Below are positions 6,809 to 13,928 of a stretch of 14,888 bases of DNA, in pieces. A program made the position numbers and the translations under genes. The stretch's first letter is position 1, and every line of letters starts with the position of its first letter. Source of the DNA: Gemmatimonadota bacterium (lineage in GTDB: Bacteria; JAAXHH01); the NCBI GenBank assembly GCA_026713285.1, contig JAPOOT010000477.1:1-14888 (forward strand), written 5' to 3'. The notes beneath the pieces were generated by a model. That model was not told the origin of the DNA. It saw only the letters and a list, made by a program, of their open reading frames with translations, and did no database searches.

Positions 6809-7684
6809 ATGGACATGCTACTGATTCCCGAGGACAGCGGACTGTATCAGACCCTCCAGAGCCTGGTGGACACGCGCAAGATGGTTTTTCTGGCCGGACT
6901 CCCGGGCACCGGCAAGAGTCTGCTGCTGCAGCAACTGGCCGTCCTGGCCCACGGCCGCGGCCGGACGCCCCACCTGCTCCAATGGGACGTCTGCCGGCTG
7001 CCGTTCTTGACAAACGCCCGGGTGAAGGAACATTATCACGAACAGGACGGGATCACCCACGCCGGGGTCCGCAAGGCCGTCGGCATGTGGGCCCGGCGCG
7101 CGGTCGGAGACTGGGCGGAACGGCACCGGGAGGACCGCCACATCCTCATCGGGGAAACTCCGCTCATCGGCAACCGGCTGGTGGAGCTGGTCCGCCGGGA
7201 AGCGGACCCGGTCGAATCCCATCTCATGGACGAGTCGTCGACCTACTTCGGCATTCCCACGCCCTCCCTGCAGGTAAGGCAGCTCATCGAGGCGCAACGC
7301 AAGGCGCGGAGCGCCAGCCCCCTGCACGAGCGGGAGAAAGGCGACGCCCAACCCGGCATCATGTACGCGCTGTGGGAAGACCTTTGCGAAGTGGCCGCGC
7401 GGTTCGGCCTGGTGGACGAAAAAAGGAAAGTTGCCCCTTGCGCCTACGATCCCGACCTCTATTGCGCCACCTATTCCGTCCTGCTCAAGCGCAGGCCCTC
7501 GGGGAGGATCGACATGGACAGCCCCCTTGCCACGGAAGGGCGGTCGGTCTACGAATTGTCGGCCGGCCAGCGGGATCTCGTTCCCGCCGCGACGGAAGTG
7601 GAACGCGCGATACGCGACATGGAAGCGCGGTATTCCCGGCCGGGTGAACTGGAGCGTAGCGTGGACGCGTGGTATGACGTGTGA
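6809..7684 (+). CDS. P-loop NTPase of unknown function inside the catabolic operon
   Basis: A 291-residue protein that I cannot assign to a named family. A perfect Walker A motif GLPGTGKS spans residues 30-37 after a hydrophobic strand (MVFLA). A Walker B-like strand HILIGETPLIG (111-121) ends in a glutamate rather than the usual Asp. Arg-rich helices follow (128-167). The C-terminal half shows YCATYSVLLKRRP (218-230) and no recognisable DNA-binding, sensor or membrane domain. It could be a small-molecule kinase or a regulatory ATPase. It starts 24 bp after the ThDP enzyme and ends 12 bp before hpaG, so it is almost certainly co-transcribed with catabolic genes. Its TGA overlaps the AAGGAGG that serves hpaG. 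An ATG at 6815 is an alternative start, and no clear ribosome site was found. That it is a gene is secure; the function is unknown. Confidence 0.88.
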   Translation: MDMLLIPEDSGLYQTLQSLVDTRKMVFLAGLPGTGKSLLLQQLAVLAHGRGRTPHLLQWDVCRLPFLTNARVKEHYHEQDGITHAGVRKAVGMWARRAVGDWAERHREDRHILIGETPLIGNRLVELVRREADPVESHLMDESSTYFGIPTPSLQVRQLIEAQRKARSASPLHEREKGDAQPGIMYALWEDLCEVAARFGLVDEKRKVAPCAYDPDLYCATYSVLLKRRPSGRIDMDSPLATEGRSVYELSAGQRDLVPAATEVERAIRDMEARYSRPGELERSVDAWYDV

Positions 7685-7690
7685 AGGAGG
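7684..7690 (+). promoter_or_regulatory. Ribosome binding site of hpaG, overlapping the upstream stop
   Basis: AAGGAGG begins with the last base of the NTPase gene's TGA and lies 6 bp before ATG 7697. The perfect match and spacing predict strong initiation at hpaG, with possible coupling to the upstream gene. Confidence 0.8.
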
Positions 7691-7696
7691 GAATAA

Positions 7697-8452
7697 ATGA
7701 AGACTGCACGGTTCGCCTGTAACGGCCAGGTACTCGAGGCGGTGTACGAAGACGGACAGCTCATGGTGGGCACGGTCGCCTACGACCCGGAGGACGTCAT
7801 GTTCCTGCCTCCGGTGGACCATACGAGCAAAGCCATCGGGGTCGCGCTGGGATACACGGAACACGCGAAGGAACTGAACCTGGACCTGCCCGAAGAACCC
7901 ATCCTGTTCAACAAGATGCCCCAGACCTTCATCGGACACCGTGCGAAGATCGTCGTCCCGCCCGAGTTCGATTACCTGCACTACGAATGCGAACTCGTCG
8001 CCGTGATCGGCCGTCCGGCGCGCAAGGTAAAGGCCGAAAACGCCCTGGACTACGTGGGCGGCTACACCATTGGCAACGACCTGACGATCCGGGACTTCGT
8101 GAGCAACTATTTCAGGCCGCCGATCAAGGCCAAGGGTTTCGACACCTTCGGTCCCCTGGGTCCCTTCCTGACCACCGCGGACGAAATCGATCCCACGGAC
8201 GTTCACCTGCGTACTTACGTCAACGGCGAACTACGCCAGGAGGGCTGGTCGGGCGACCTGCGCCACAGCGTGGCCGAACTCATCGAGTACATCACCGCGT
8301 ACATGACCCTGAGCCCCGGGGACATGATCTGGTCGGGTACGCCGGAGGGCATTTCCCACATCCACGCGGGGGACCGGCTCCGGCTGGAAGTGGACGGCCT
8401 GGGCGCACTGGAAAACGACGTAGTGTCGCATCTGAAGGAGGACGCATCATAG
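7697..8452 (+). CDS. hpaG: HpaG/HpcE-type decarboxylase/isomerase, single fumarylacetoacetate hydrolase domain
   Basis: A 251-residue fumarylacetoacetate hydrolase-family protein. It closely follows the C-terminal half of E. coli HpaG/HpcE, the 5-carboxymethyl-2-oxohex-3-ene-1,7-dioate decarboxylase/isomerase of homoprotocatechuate catabolism: shared blocks include DYVGGYTIGND, NGELRQEG and the GTPEG turn at 214-218. Metal ligands are Glu97 and Glu99 (HYECEL) and Asp128 (GND). The E. coli protein has two such domains in about 429 residues; here there is one, as in organisms with separate HpaG1 and HpaG2. No partner copy is seen in the window, so one domain may do both steps or another lies elsewhere. 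Start ATG 7697 has a perfect ribosome site. The TAG stop overlaps the probable start of hpaE. The family is secure and the pathway very likely, supported by the hpaE and hpaD neighbours. Confidence 0.92.
   Translation: MKTARFACNGQVLEAVYEDGQLMVGTVAYDPEDVMFLPPVDHTSKAIGVALGYTEHAKELNLDLPEEPILFNKMPQTFIGHRAKIVVPPEFDYLHYECELVAVIGRPARKVKAENALDYVGGYTIGNDLTIRDFVSNYFRPPIKAKGFDTFGPLGPFLTTADEIDPTDVHLRTYVNGELRQEGWSGDLRHSVAELIEYITAYMTLSPGDMIWSGTPEGISHIHAGDRLRLEVDGLGALENDVVSHLKEDAS
8435..8441 (+). promoter_or_regulatory. Ribosome binding site pointing to a non-canonical hpaE start
   Basis: AAGGAGG sits inside the last codons of hpaG. In the hpaE frame the codons that follow are ATC (8446, 4 bp away) and ATA (8449, 7 bp away). 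No ATG, GTG or TTG is in frame nearby; the first is GTG 8605, well inside the conserved domain. The site therefore marks initiation at ATA or ATC, or a sequence error. Confidence 0.65.
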
Positions 8453-9978
8453 CCATCCAGGCCACGGCGAAGCATCCGAACCAGGCGAAGGCGGAGCGGC
8501 ACATCGCCCGGTTCCGCGAACAGGGCATCGGCCATCTCATCGGCGGCTCCTCCGTCCCTATCGGCGGCGACACCTTCGAGAACGCCACGCCGGTCGACAA
8601 TACCGTGCTTTGCACCGTCGCGAACGGCGGACCGGAGGAGATCGACGCCGCGGCCCGCGCGGCAACGGAGGCTTTCGAAGACTGGCGGGACACCCCGGGG
8701 ACGGAACGAAAACGGCTGCTGCACCGGGTCGCCGACCTGATCGAGGAGCACGGCGACGAGATCGCCCTGCTGGAGACCTGTGATACGGGCCAGCCCATCC
8801 GTTTCATGTCCAAGGCCGCGTCGCGCGCCGCCGAGAACTTCCGGTTCTTCGCGGACCGCAGCGAGAGCGCATCGGACGGGCTCGCGCTTCCGACGGCAGG
8901 GCACCTGAACTACACCCTGAGGCAGCCCATCGGGCCCGTGGGCATCATCACGCCCTGGAACACGCCCTTCATGCTCAGCACCTGGAAGATGGCGCCCGCG
9001 CTGGCGGCCGGCTGCACGGTGGTGCACAAACCTGCGGAGTGGAGCCCGGTCACGGCCATGCGGCTGGCCGAACTGGTACACGAGGCGGGCGTGCCGCCGG
9101 GAGTGGTCAACGTGGTCACCGGGATCGGCGAAACCACGGGTCGAGCGCTCACCGAGCACCCGGGCATCAAGGCCGTCGGATTCGTGGGCGACACGCGGAC
9201 CGGCCGCGCCATCATGCGGCAGGGCGCGGATACACTCAAGCGGGTGCACTTCGAACTGGGCGGCAAGAACCCGGTGGTCGTCTTCGCCGACGCGGATCTG
9301 GACCGGGCCCTGGACGCCACGGTGTTCATGATCTACAGCCTGAACGGGGAACGGTGCACGTCGGGCAGCCGCGTGCTGGTGGAACGGACGGTCTACGATG
9401 ATTTCGCCGGCCGGCTCGCGGAGCGCGTGAAGCGCATCCGCCTGGGAAACCCCTTCGACCCGGCCACCGAGCTGGGTCCCCTGATCCATCCGCTGCACCT
9501 CGAGAAGGTCCTGGGCTACGTGTCCGCGGGGCAGGAAGAAGGCGCAACGCTGATCGCCGGTGGAGCATGCCCGGAGAACCCCGGCTCCGGGAACTATTTC
9601 GAGGCCACGCTCTTCGGTGACGCCGGGCGGTCCATGCGCATCGCCCGTGAAGAGGTTTTCGGGCCCTTTCTCACCGCCATCCCCTTCGACACGGAAGCGG
9701 AAGCGCTGGACATCGCCAACGACGTCGATTACGGCCTGGCCGCCTACCTGTGGACGAGCGACGTCACCCGCGCCCATGACTTTGCCCGGCGGCTCGAAGC
9801 CGGCATGGTCTGGGTGAACTCGGAAAACGTGCGCCATCTCCCCACACCCTTCGGCGGCATGAAGTCGAGCGGGATCGGGCGGGACGGGGGCGACTACAGT
9901 TTTGATTTCTACATGGAAACGAAGAACATCGACATCGCCCTTGCGCGCCACCCGGTACCGAAGCTGGGCAAGGGATGA
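8449..9978 (+). CDS. hpaE: HpaE-like aldehyde dehydrogenase (5-carboxymethyl-2-hydroxymuconate semialdehyde dehydrogenase)
   Basis: A 509-residue NAD(P)-dependent aldehyde dehydrogenase if begun at ATA 8449. Numbered from there, Asn171 (TPWNTPF), Lys194 (HKPAE), Glu269 (FELGG) and catalytic Cys303 (GERCTSGS) are all present, so it should be active. The usual FTGE/S turn before TG is replaced by FVGD (245-248). HpaE oxidises the semialdehyde made by HpaD; the flanking hpaG and hpaD make that role likely. The N-terminus is the odd part: the frame stays open far upstream, and sequence resembling the family begins right after AAGGAGG at 8435-8441, but the codons there are ATC and ATA, not a standard start. 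The ATA overlaps the hpaG stop as ATAG. GTG 8605 would cut off about 52 residues of the N-terminal domain. An assembly error or true AUA/AUC initiation are both possible. Confidence 0.9.
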   Translation: MAIQATAKHPNQAKAERHIARFREQGIGHLIGGSSVPIGGDTFENATPVDNTVLCTVANGGPEEIDAAARAATEAFEDWRDTPGTERKRLLHRVADLIEEHGDEIALLETCDTGQPIRFMSKAASRAAENFRFFADRSESASDGLALPTAGHLNYTLRQPIGPVGIITPWNTPFMLSTWKMAPALAAGCTVVHKPAEWSPVTAMRLAELVHEAGVPPGVVNVVTGIGETTGRALTEHPGIKAVGFVGDTRTGRAIMRQGADTLKRVHFELGGKNPVVVFADADLDRALDATVFMIYSLNGERCTSGSRVLVERTVYDDFAGRLAERVKRIRLGNPFDPATELGPLIHPLHLEKVLGYVSAGQEEGATLIAGGACPENPGSGNYFEATLFGDAGRSMRIAREEVFGPFLTAIPFDTEAEALDIANDVDYGLAAYLWTSDVTRAHDFARRLEAGMVWVNSENVRHLPTPFGGMKSSGIGRDGGDYSFDFYMETKNIDIALARHPVPKLGKG

Positions 9979-10026
9979 CACGCGCTTGAATCCCATACCG
10001 CGTTAGATCCGAGCGAGAGGTCGGCC

Positions 10027-11022
10027 ATGGCCGTTCCGAAAGCAAATCTCTCCCCGCCCTTCAACATCATCCGCGCCAGCCACGCGGAGTGGGGCGTAAC
10101 GGACCTGGACTACGCGCGGGACTTCTATATCGACCTGCTCGGTTACGTCTGCGAGGACGATACGGGCGACGCGCTCTACCTCCGCGGCATGGAGGAACGG
10201 AACCATCATTCGCTGATCCTGACGAAGGCGGACGAACCGGTCGTGTACCGCATCGCCTTCAAGGTTGCCTGCGAAGCCGACCTGGACCGGGCGGAAGCAT
10301 TCTACGGCTCGGCCGGATGCCGGACGGCTTTTGTCGAACGGTACGCCCAGGGCCGGACGCTGCACGTGGAGGATCCCTACGGCATTCCCCTGGAGTTCTA
10401 CCACGAAATGGAGCGAAGGGAACTCCTGCTGCAGGCGTACAGCCGGTACCGGGGCGCCCACATCCAGCGCATCGACCATTTCAACCTGTTTTCCCATGAC
10501 GTCAACGGGATGACGGCCTTCTACGCCGAGTCGCTGGGATTCCGGCCCACGGAAGTGACGGTGGCGGACATCGGGGACGAGGACTCGGACCTGTGGGCCA
10601 CCTGGCTGCACCGCCGGGGCGGCGTTCACGACATCGCCTTTACGAACGGCATCGGACCCCGCCTGCACCACATCGGGGTCTACGTGCCCACGGCCATGGA
10701 CATCATCCACTTCTGCGACCGCCTGGCCAGTTCGGAGCACCGCGACGCCTTCGAGCGGGGACCGGGACGCCACGGCATCTCGAACGCCTTCTTCCTGTAC
10801 CTCTTCGACCGGGACGGACACCGGATCGAACTGTTCACGGGAGACTACGTCACCGTCGACCCGGACCATCCCGCGCGGATATGGGACTTGAAGGACACCC
10901 GGCGGCAGACCCTGTGGGGGCAGGCCGCCCCCCGGTCATGGTTCGAGCACGGCACCCGTTTTAACGAGGTCGATCCCGTTCCTTCACAGCTGGAAGCCGC
11001 GCCGGTCATCGCGCCGGAATGA
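10027..11022 (+). CDS. hpaD: Homoprotocatechuate 2,3-dioxygenase, extradiol ring cleavage
   Basis: A 331-residue vicinal-oxygen-chelate (type I extradiol) dioxygenase that opens 3,4-dihydroxyphenylacetate. It aligns by eye with the Brevibacterium fuscum enzyme, and its active site is intact. The metal ligands are His151 (RIDHFN), His215 (LHHIGV) and Glu268 (HRIELF). The second-sphere residues Asn153, Trp193, His201 (VHDIAF, the acid-base residue), Arg244 and Tyr258 correspond to those known from the crystal structures. Both the N-terminal VOC half (about 14-130) and the catalytic C-terminal half (about 145-290) are present; the tail is shorter than the Brevibacterium protein (365 residues). 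Iron or manganese cannot be told from sequence. AGAGG at 10016-10020 lies 6 bp before ATG. It follows hpaE by 48 bp. Homoprotocatechuate is the likely substrate, though related catechols are possible. Confidence 0.93.
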   Translation: MAVPKANLSPPFNIIRASHAEWGVTDLDYARDFYIDLLGYVCEDDTGDALYLRGMEERNHHSLILTKADEPVVYRIAFKVACEADLDRAEAFYGSAGCRTAFVERYAQGRTLHVEDPYGIPLEFYHEMERRELLLQAYSRYRGAHIQRIDHFNLFSHDVNGMTAFYAESLGFRPTEVTVADIGDEDSDLWATWLHRRGGVHDIAFTNGIGPRLHHIGVYVPTAMDIIHFCDRLASSEHRDAFERGPGRHGISNAFFLYLFDRDGHRIELFTGDYVTVDPDHPARIWDLKDTRRQTLWGQAAPRSWFEHGTRFNEVDPVPSQLEAAPVIAPE

Positions 11023-11062
11023 ACCGGTTGATGAACATCCAGACCGGTTGAAGAACGTCCAG
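11023..11062 (+). repeat. Tandem 20-bp direct repeat between hpaD and the permease gene
   Basis: Two adjacent 20-bp units, 11023-11042 and 11043-11062, match at 18 of 20 positions; both begin ACCGGTTG and end with GTCCAG or ATCCAG. The first unit starts immediately after the hpaD TGA. With the preceding A the first unit contains the palindrome AACCGGTT. The 20-bp period is close to two helical turns, which would place protein sites on one DNA face, so an operator for the permease is conceivable. A slippage duplication is the simpler alternative. Confidence 0.7.
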
Positions 11063-11085
11063 ATAGCATACCAACAGGAGCCCTC

Positions 11086-12474
11086 ATGTCACATACCCAT
11101 GACGACGAACTCGTAGAGGAGATATTGCCGGCTGGTCAACCCAGACTGCTTCGCGTGCTGACGGCGAAAACGGGTACGGCGGTGATCATCGGAGCGATTA
11201 TCGGCTCGGGCATCTTCATGGTGCCGAGCACGGTGGCCTCGCAGGTCGGCTCGCCCTCGCTCAGTCTGTTCGTGTGGATTATCGGCGGCGTGCTCGCCCT
11301 GGCAGGCGCGCTATGCTACGCGGAACTCGGCGCGGCCATACCGAGGAGCGGGGGAACCTACGCCTTCCTCAGACGGGCGTACAACACGGACCTGATCGCC
11401 TTTCTCTTCGGGTGGGCCTTTCTCTTCATCATCATTACCGGCGCCATGGGCGCGGTGGCCACCGTCTTCGCCCGGTACGCCGGCGGCCTCTTCGCCATCG
11501 AAGACCTCTGGACTGAACGGTTGCTGGCCGTGGGATGCATCCTCTTCCTGACGGTGGTCAACTGTCTGGGCGTCAAGATCGGCGGGTCGGTTCAAAACGT
11601 GTTCGCCTTCATCAAGGTCGGCGCCGTCCTGGCCGTCATCCTGCTCGGGTTCACCCTGGCATCGGGTACGGAGGTCTCCTGGACCCCGCTTGTTCAGGAA
11701 GAGACCGGGACCGCGCTTCTGGGCGGTTTGAGCCTGGCGATCCTGGGGGCGCTGTTCGCCTACAACGGGTGGTTCTTCGTGACGTTCATCGCGACCGAAA
11801 TCAAGGACCCGGCACGGAGCATACCCCGGGCGATTTTTGCCGCGCTGGCGATCGTGGCCACGGTCTATATCCTTGCCAATGTCGTGTACCTTACCGTCCT
11901 GTCTTTCGAGGAACTGCAAATGTCCCGCCGGCCGGCCGCAGATACGCTTCAGGCCCTGGTAGGACCCACCGGGGCGATGGCCATTTCGGCGGCGATCATG
12001 CTGACCACATTCGGTACGGTCAACGCCCAGTTGATGGTAGCTCCCAGGGTCTACCACGCCATGGCCAACCACGAGATCTTCTTCAAGGTCTGCCAGTACG
12101 TCCATCCCCGATTCCGGACCCCGGTGGCATCCATTGTAATGCAGGGACTGTGGGCTTCGGTCTTCGCACTGACCGGCACTTTCGTCGAGATTGTCAGTTT
12201 CGCCATGTTCTACACCTACGTGTTCCTGACTCTGGCTGTGATCGGACTCATGATACTGCGGAGGAAGGAACCGGACCTGCATCGGCCATACCGGGTATGG
12301 GGGTATCCGGTAACACCGATCCTGTTCCTTCTGATCGCCGTCGGGGTCCTGGCCAACTCCCTCATTACAGATTTTACGCGGCCGCTGCTTGGACTCGCGA
12401 TCCTGGCCGTGGGCCTGCCCTTCTATTTTTACTGGAAAAAACGCCAGTCGGCCGACTCGCCTGTCGTGAAATGA
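11086..12474 (+). CDS. APC-superfamily amino acid permease (LAT/CAT-like)
   Basis: A 462-residue integral membrane transporter with about 12 predicted hydrophobic segments. The first carries the unwound-helix motif IIGSGIFMVP (GSGIF at 40-44), which contacts the substrate amino group in APC transporters. Further family marks are IPRSGGTYAFLRRAY (85-99), YNGW (226-229) and the loop EIKDPARSIPRAI (238-250), typical of LAT-type amino acid exchangers and permeases. It probably imports an amino acid or similar amino-bearing compound. GGAG at 11076-11080 region precedes ATG 11086 at normal spacing. Lying downstream of hpaG-hpaE-hpaD, it could supply an aromatic amino acid or amine whose breakdown ends in homoprotocatechuate; that is inference. 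The sulfatase follows after 9 bp. Family secure, substrate unknown. Confidence 0.92.
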   Translation: MSHTHDDELVEEILPAGQPRLLRVLTAKTGTAVIIGAIIGSGIFMVPSTVASQVGSPSLSLFVWIIGGVLALAGALCYAELGAAIPRSGGTYAFLRRAYNTDLIAFLFGWAFLFIIITGAMGAVATVFARYAGGLFAIEDLWTERLLAVGCILFLTVVNCLGVKIGGSVQNVFAFIKVGAVLAVILLGFTLASGTEVSWTPLVQEETGTALLGGLSLAILGALFAYNGWFFVTFIATEIKDPARSIPRAIFAALAIVATVYILANVVYLTVLSFEELQMSRRPAADTLQALVGPTGAMAISAAIMLTTFGTVNAQLMVAPRVYHAMANHEIFFKVCQYVHPRFRTPVASIVMQGLWASVFALTGTFVEIVSFAMFYTYVFLTLAVIGLMILRRKEPDLHRPYRVWGYPVTPILFLLIAVGVLANSLITDFTRPLLGLAILAVGLPFYFYWKKRQSADSPVVK

Positions 12475-12483
12475 AACGGAACC

Positions 12484-13893
12484 ATGCCCCGACCGCACAT
12501 CCTCTACATCCTGTCTGACGAACACGCGGGACAGGCCATGGGTCACGCCGGCGATCCAAACCTGCGGACCCCCAACATGGACCGCATGGCCGTGGAAGGC
12601 GTGAGTTTCGTACGCGCCCGGGCAAACTGTCCGGTCTGCACACCCTCCCGGGGCACCATATTCTCAGGCAGACACGCCCACGCCGGACCGGTGCAGGGAT
12701 TCCACGACGTGTACAAGCCGGCGGCGCCGAGTACCGCCACCATCCTTCGCGAGGGCGGCTATCATACCGCCTATTTCGGCAAGTGGCACTGCGGGACGGT
12801 CCGCGACCAGATTCCCCCTGAAGTGCGGCGCGATCCGGACTACTACAGCGTGGAAGCGGCGCCGCGCACGCCGGAGTTCCACCGGGGCGGATTCCAGGAC
12901 TGGTACGGCTTCGAGATGAACAACGCGCCTTTCAAGGGATTCTACTACCGCGAAAACGATATCGATCCCACGCGCATGCCGGGCTACCAGACCGACGCGC
13001 TGACCGACATGGCCATCGGGTACCTGACCGAATACGACAGGGAGCGCCCGCTCTTTCTCGTCCTCAGTGTGGAGCCGCCACACTGGCCGCTGGAAGCGCC
13101 GGAAGAATACATGCGGTTCGACCCCGCGTCCCTGCGGACCCGCCCCAATTTCGGTGGCAAACCCGATTTCCGCGAGCGGCTTGCGGCATACTACGCCATG
13201 GTCGAGAACCTGGACTGGAACATCGGCCGCCTGCTAGCCGCCGTGGAGGGCATCGGCGGGTTCCGGGACAACACGGTCACCGTTTATTTCTCCGACCACG
13301 GCGACTTCATGGGAAGCCACGACCAGATCGAGGACAAGGGTCATCCCCACGAAGAGTCCACCCGGGTTCCCGCGATCTTCCATGGTCCCGGATTGCTGCC
13401 GTCCCAGGGCGGGCGAACGGACCTCTTCAGCCTGGTCGACATGGCCCCCACGACCCTGGGGCTGGCCGGCGTACCCGTACCCGAACACATGCAGGGGACC
13501 GATTTCTCCCCAGCCTGCAGGGGGAAGGAATTCGACGGGCCTCGGGAGGTCCTGCTCGAAATGGTGGGGGCGCCGCGGGTGCATTTCGACTATGCCGACT
13601 GGCGCGGCCTGGCCACGGACCGCTGGAAGTACGCCTACTACGAGACCGGGCACGAACTGCTCTTCGACCTGTGGGAAGACCCTTATGAAACGCGCAGCCT
13701 GGTCCAGTCGAATCCTGAAATAGTGCGAGACATGCGGACGCGCCTGCTTAAACAGCTGGAAGCCGCGCGGGAACCCTATTTCGACGTGATCATGCGTCAT
13801 GGGGTCCGCCCCGACGGGCCCGTATTGAACGTATCCCGTCGCAGGCGGGACGGTATCTCGCCGCCGTGGAATGACCTGATACGCAACGACTGA
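12484..13893 (+). CDS. Cys-type sulfatase, apparently cytoplasmic
   Basis: A 469-residue alkaline phosphatase-superfamily sulfatase (S1 type). The formylglycine signature CTPSR has Cys52 and Arg56, so the protein needs a formylglycine-generating enzyme, which is not in the window. The metal site is Asp12 and Glu13 (SDEH) with Asp271 and His272 (FSDHGD); Lys100 and His102 (GKWHCG) and Lys285 are further expected active-site residues. The catalytic domain begins at the very N-terminus (MPRPHILYILSDE), and no signal peptide is visible, so it likely acts in the cytoplasm on an imported sulfate ester; phosphonate or phosphate diester hydrolases are a related possibility. It begins 9 bp after the permease gene, suggesting co-expression with uptake. 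ATG 12484 has only a weak ribosome site (ACGGA). Family secure; substrate unknown. Confidence 0.92.
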   Translation: MPRPHILYILSDEHAGQAMGHAGDPNLRTPNMDRMAVEGVSFVRARANCPVCTPSRGTIFSGRHAHAGPVQGFHDVYKPAAPSTATILREGGYHTAYFGKWHCGTVRDQIPPEVRRDPDYYSVEAAPRTPEFHRGGFQDWYGFEMNNAPFKGFYYRENDIDPTRMPGYQTDALTDMAIGYLTEYDRERPLFLVLSVEPPHWPLEAPEEYMRFDPASLRTRPNFGGKPDFRERLAAYYAMVENLDWNIGRLLAAVEGIGGFRDNTVTVYFSDHGDFMGSHDQIEDKGHPHEESTRVPAIFHGPGLLPSQGGRTDLFSLVDMAPTTLGLAGVPVPEHMQGTDFSPACRGKEFDGPREVLLEMVGAPRVHFDYADWRGLATDRWKYAYYETGHELLFDLWEDPYETRSLVQSNPEIVRDMRTRLLKQLEAAREPYFDVIMRHGVRPDGPVLNVSRRRRDGISPPWNDLIRND

Positions 13894-13917
13894 TCTCGAT
13901 GGCCGTCAACGACACCC

Positions 13918-13922
13918 GGAGG
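13918..13922 (+). promoter_or_regulatory. Ribosome binding site fixing the start of the second PhyH gene
   Basis: GGAGG lies 6 bp before ATG 13929. An earlier in-frame ATG at 13899 has no such site and would add ten residues before the conserved MLEQFQRDGY opening. This favours 13929. Confidence 0.75.
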
Positions 13923-13928
13923 AGCGCC

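Noticed and set aside
5983..7647. 554-codon plus-strand frame spanning the end of the ThDP gene and the NTPase gene
   Set aside because: Its product is Arg/Gly/Pro-rich low-complexity sequence overlapping two real genes in other frames, with no homology pattern.
7987..8448. Upstream extension of the hpaE frame to ATG 7987 (663 codons in total)
   Set aside because: The extra 154 codons lie inside hpaG and read as Arg/Gly-rich out-of-frame sequence. Family-like sequence begins only after the ribosome site at 8435-8441, so a fused or extended protein is unlikely.
8215..9996. Long open frame on the minus strand (593 codons) opposite hpaE
   Set aside because: It lies entirely opposite a gene with intact aldehyde dehydrogenase catalytic residues. 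Its translation is rich in His, Arg, Gly and Val with no recognisable motif, as expected from antisense frames in GC-rich coding DNA. The same applies to minus-strand frames at 860-2044, 3678-5000, 5240-6643 and 6818-8206.
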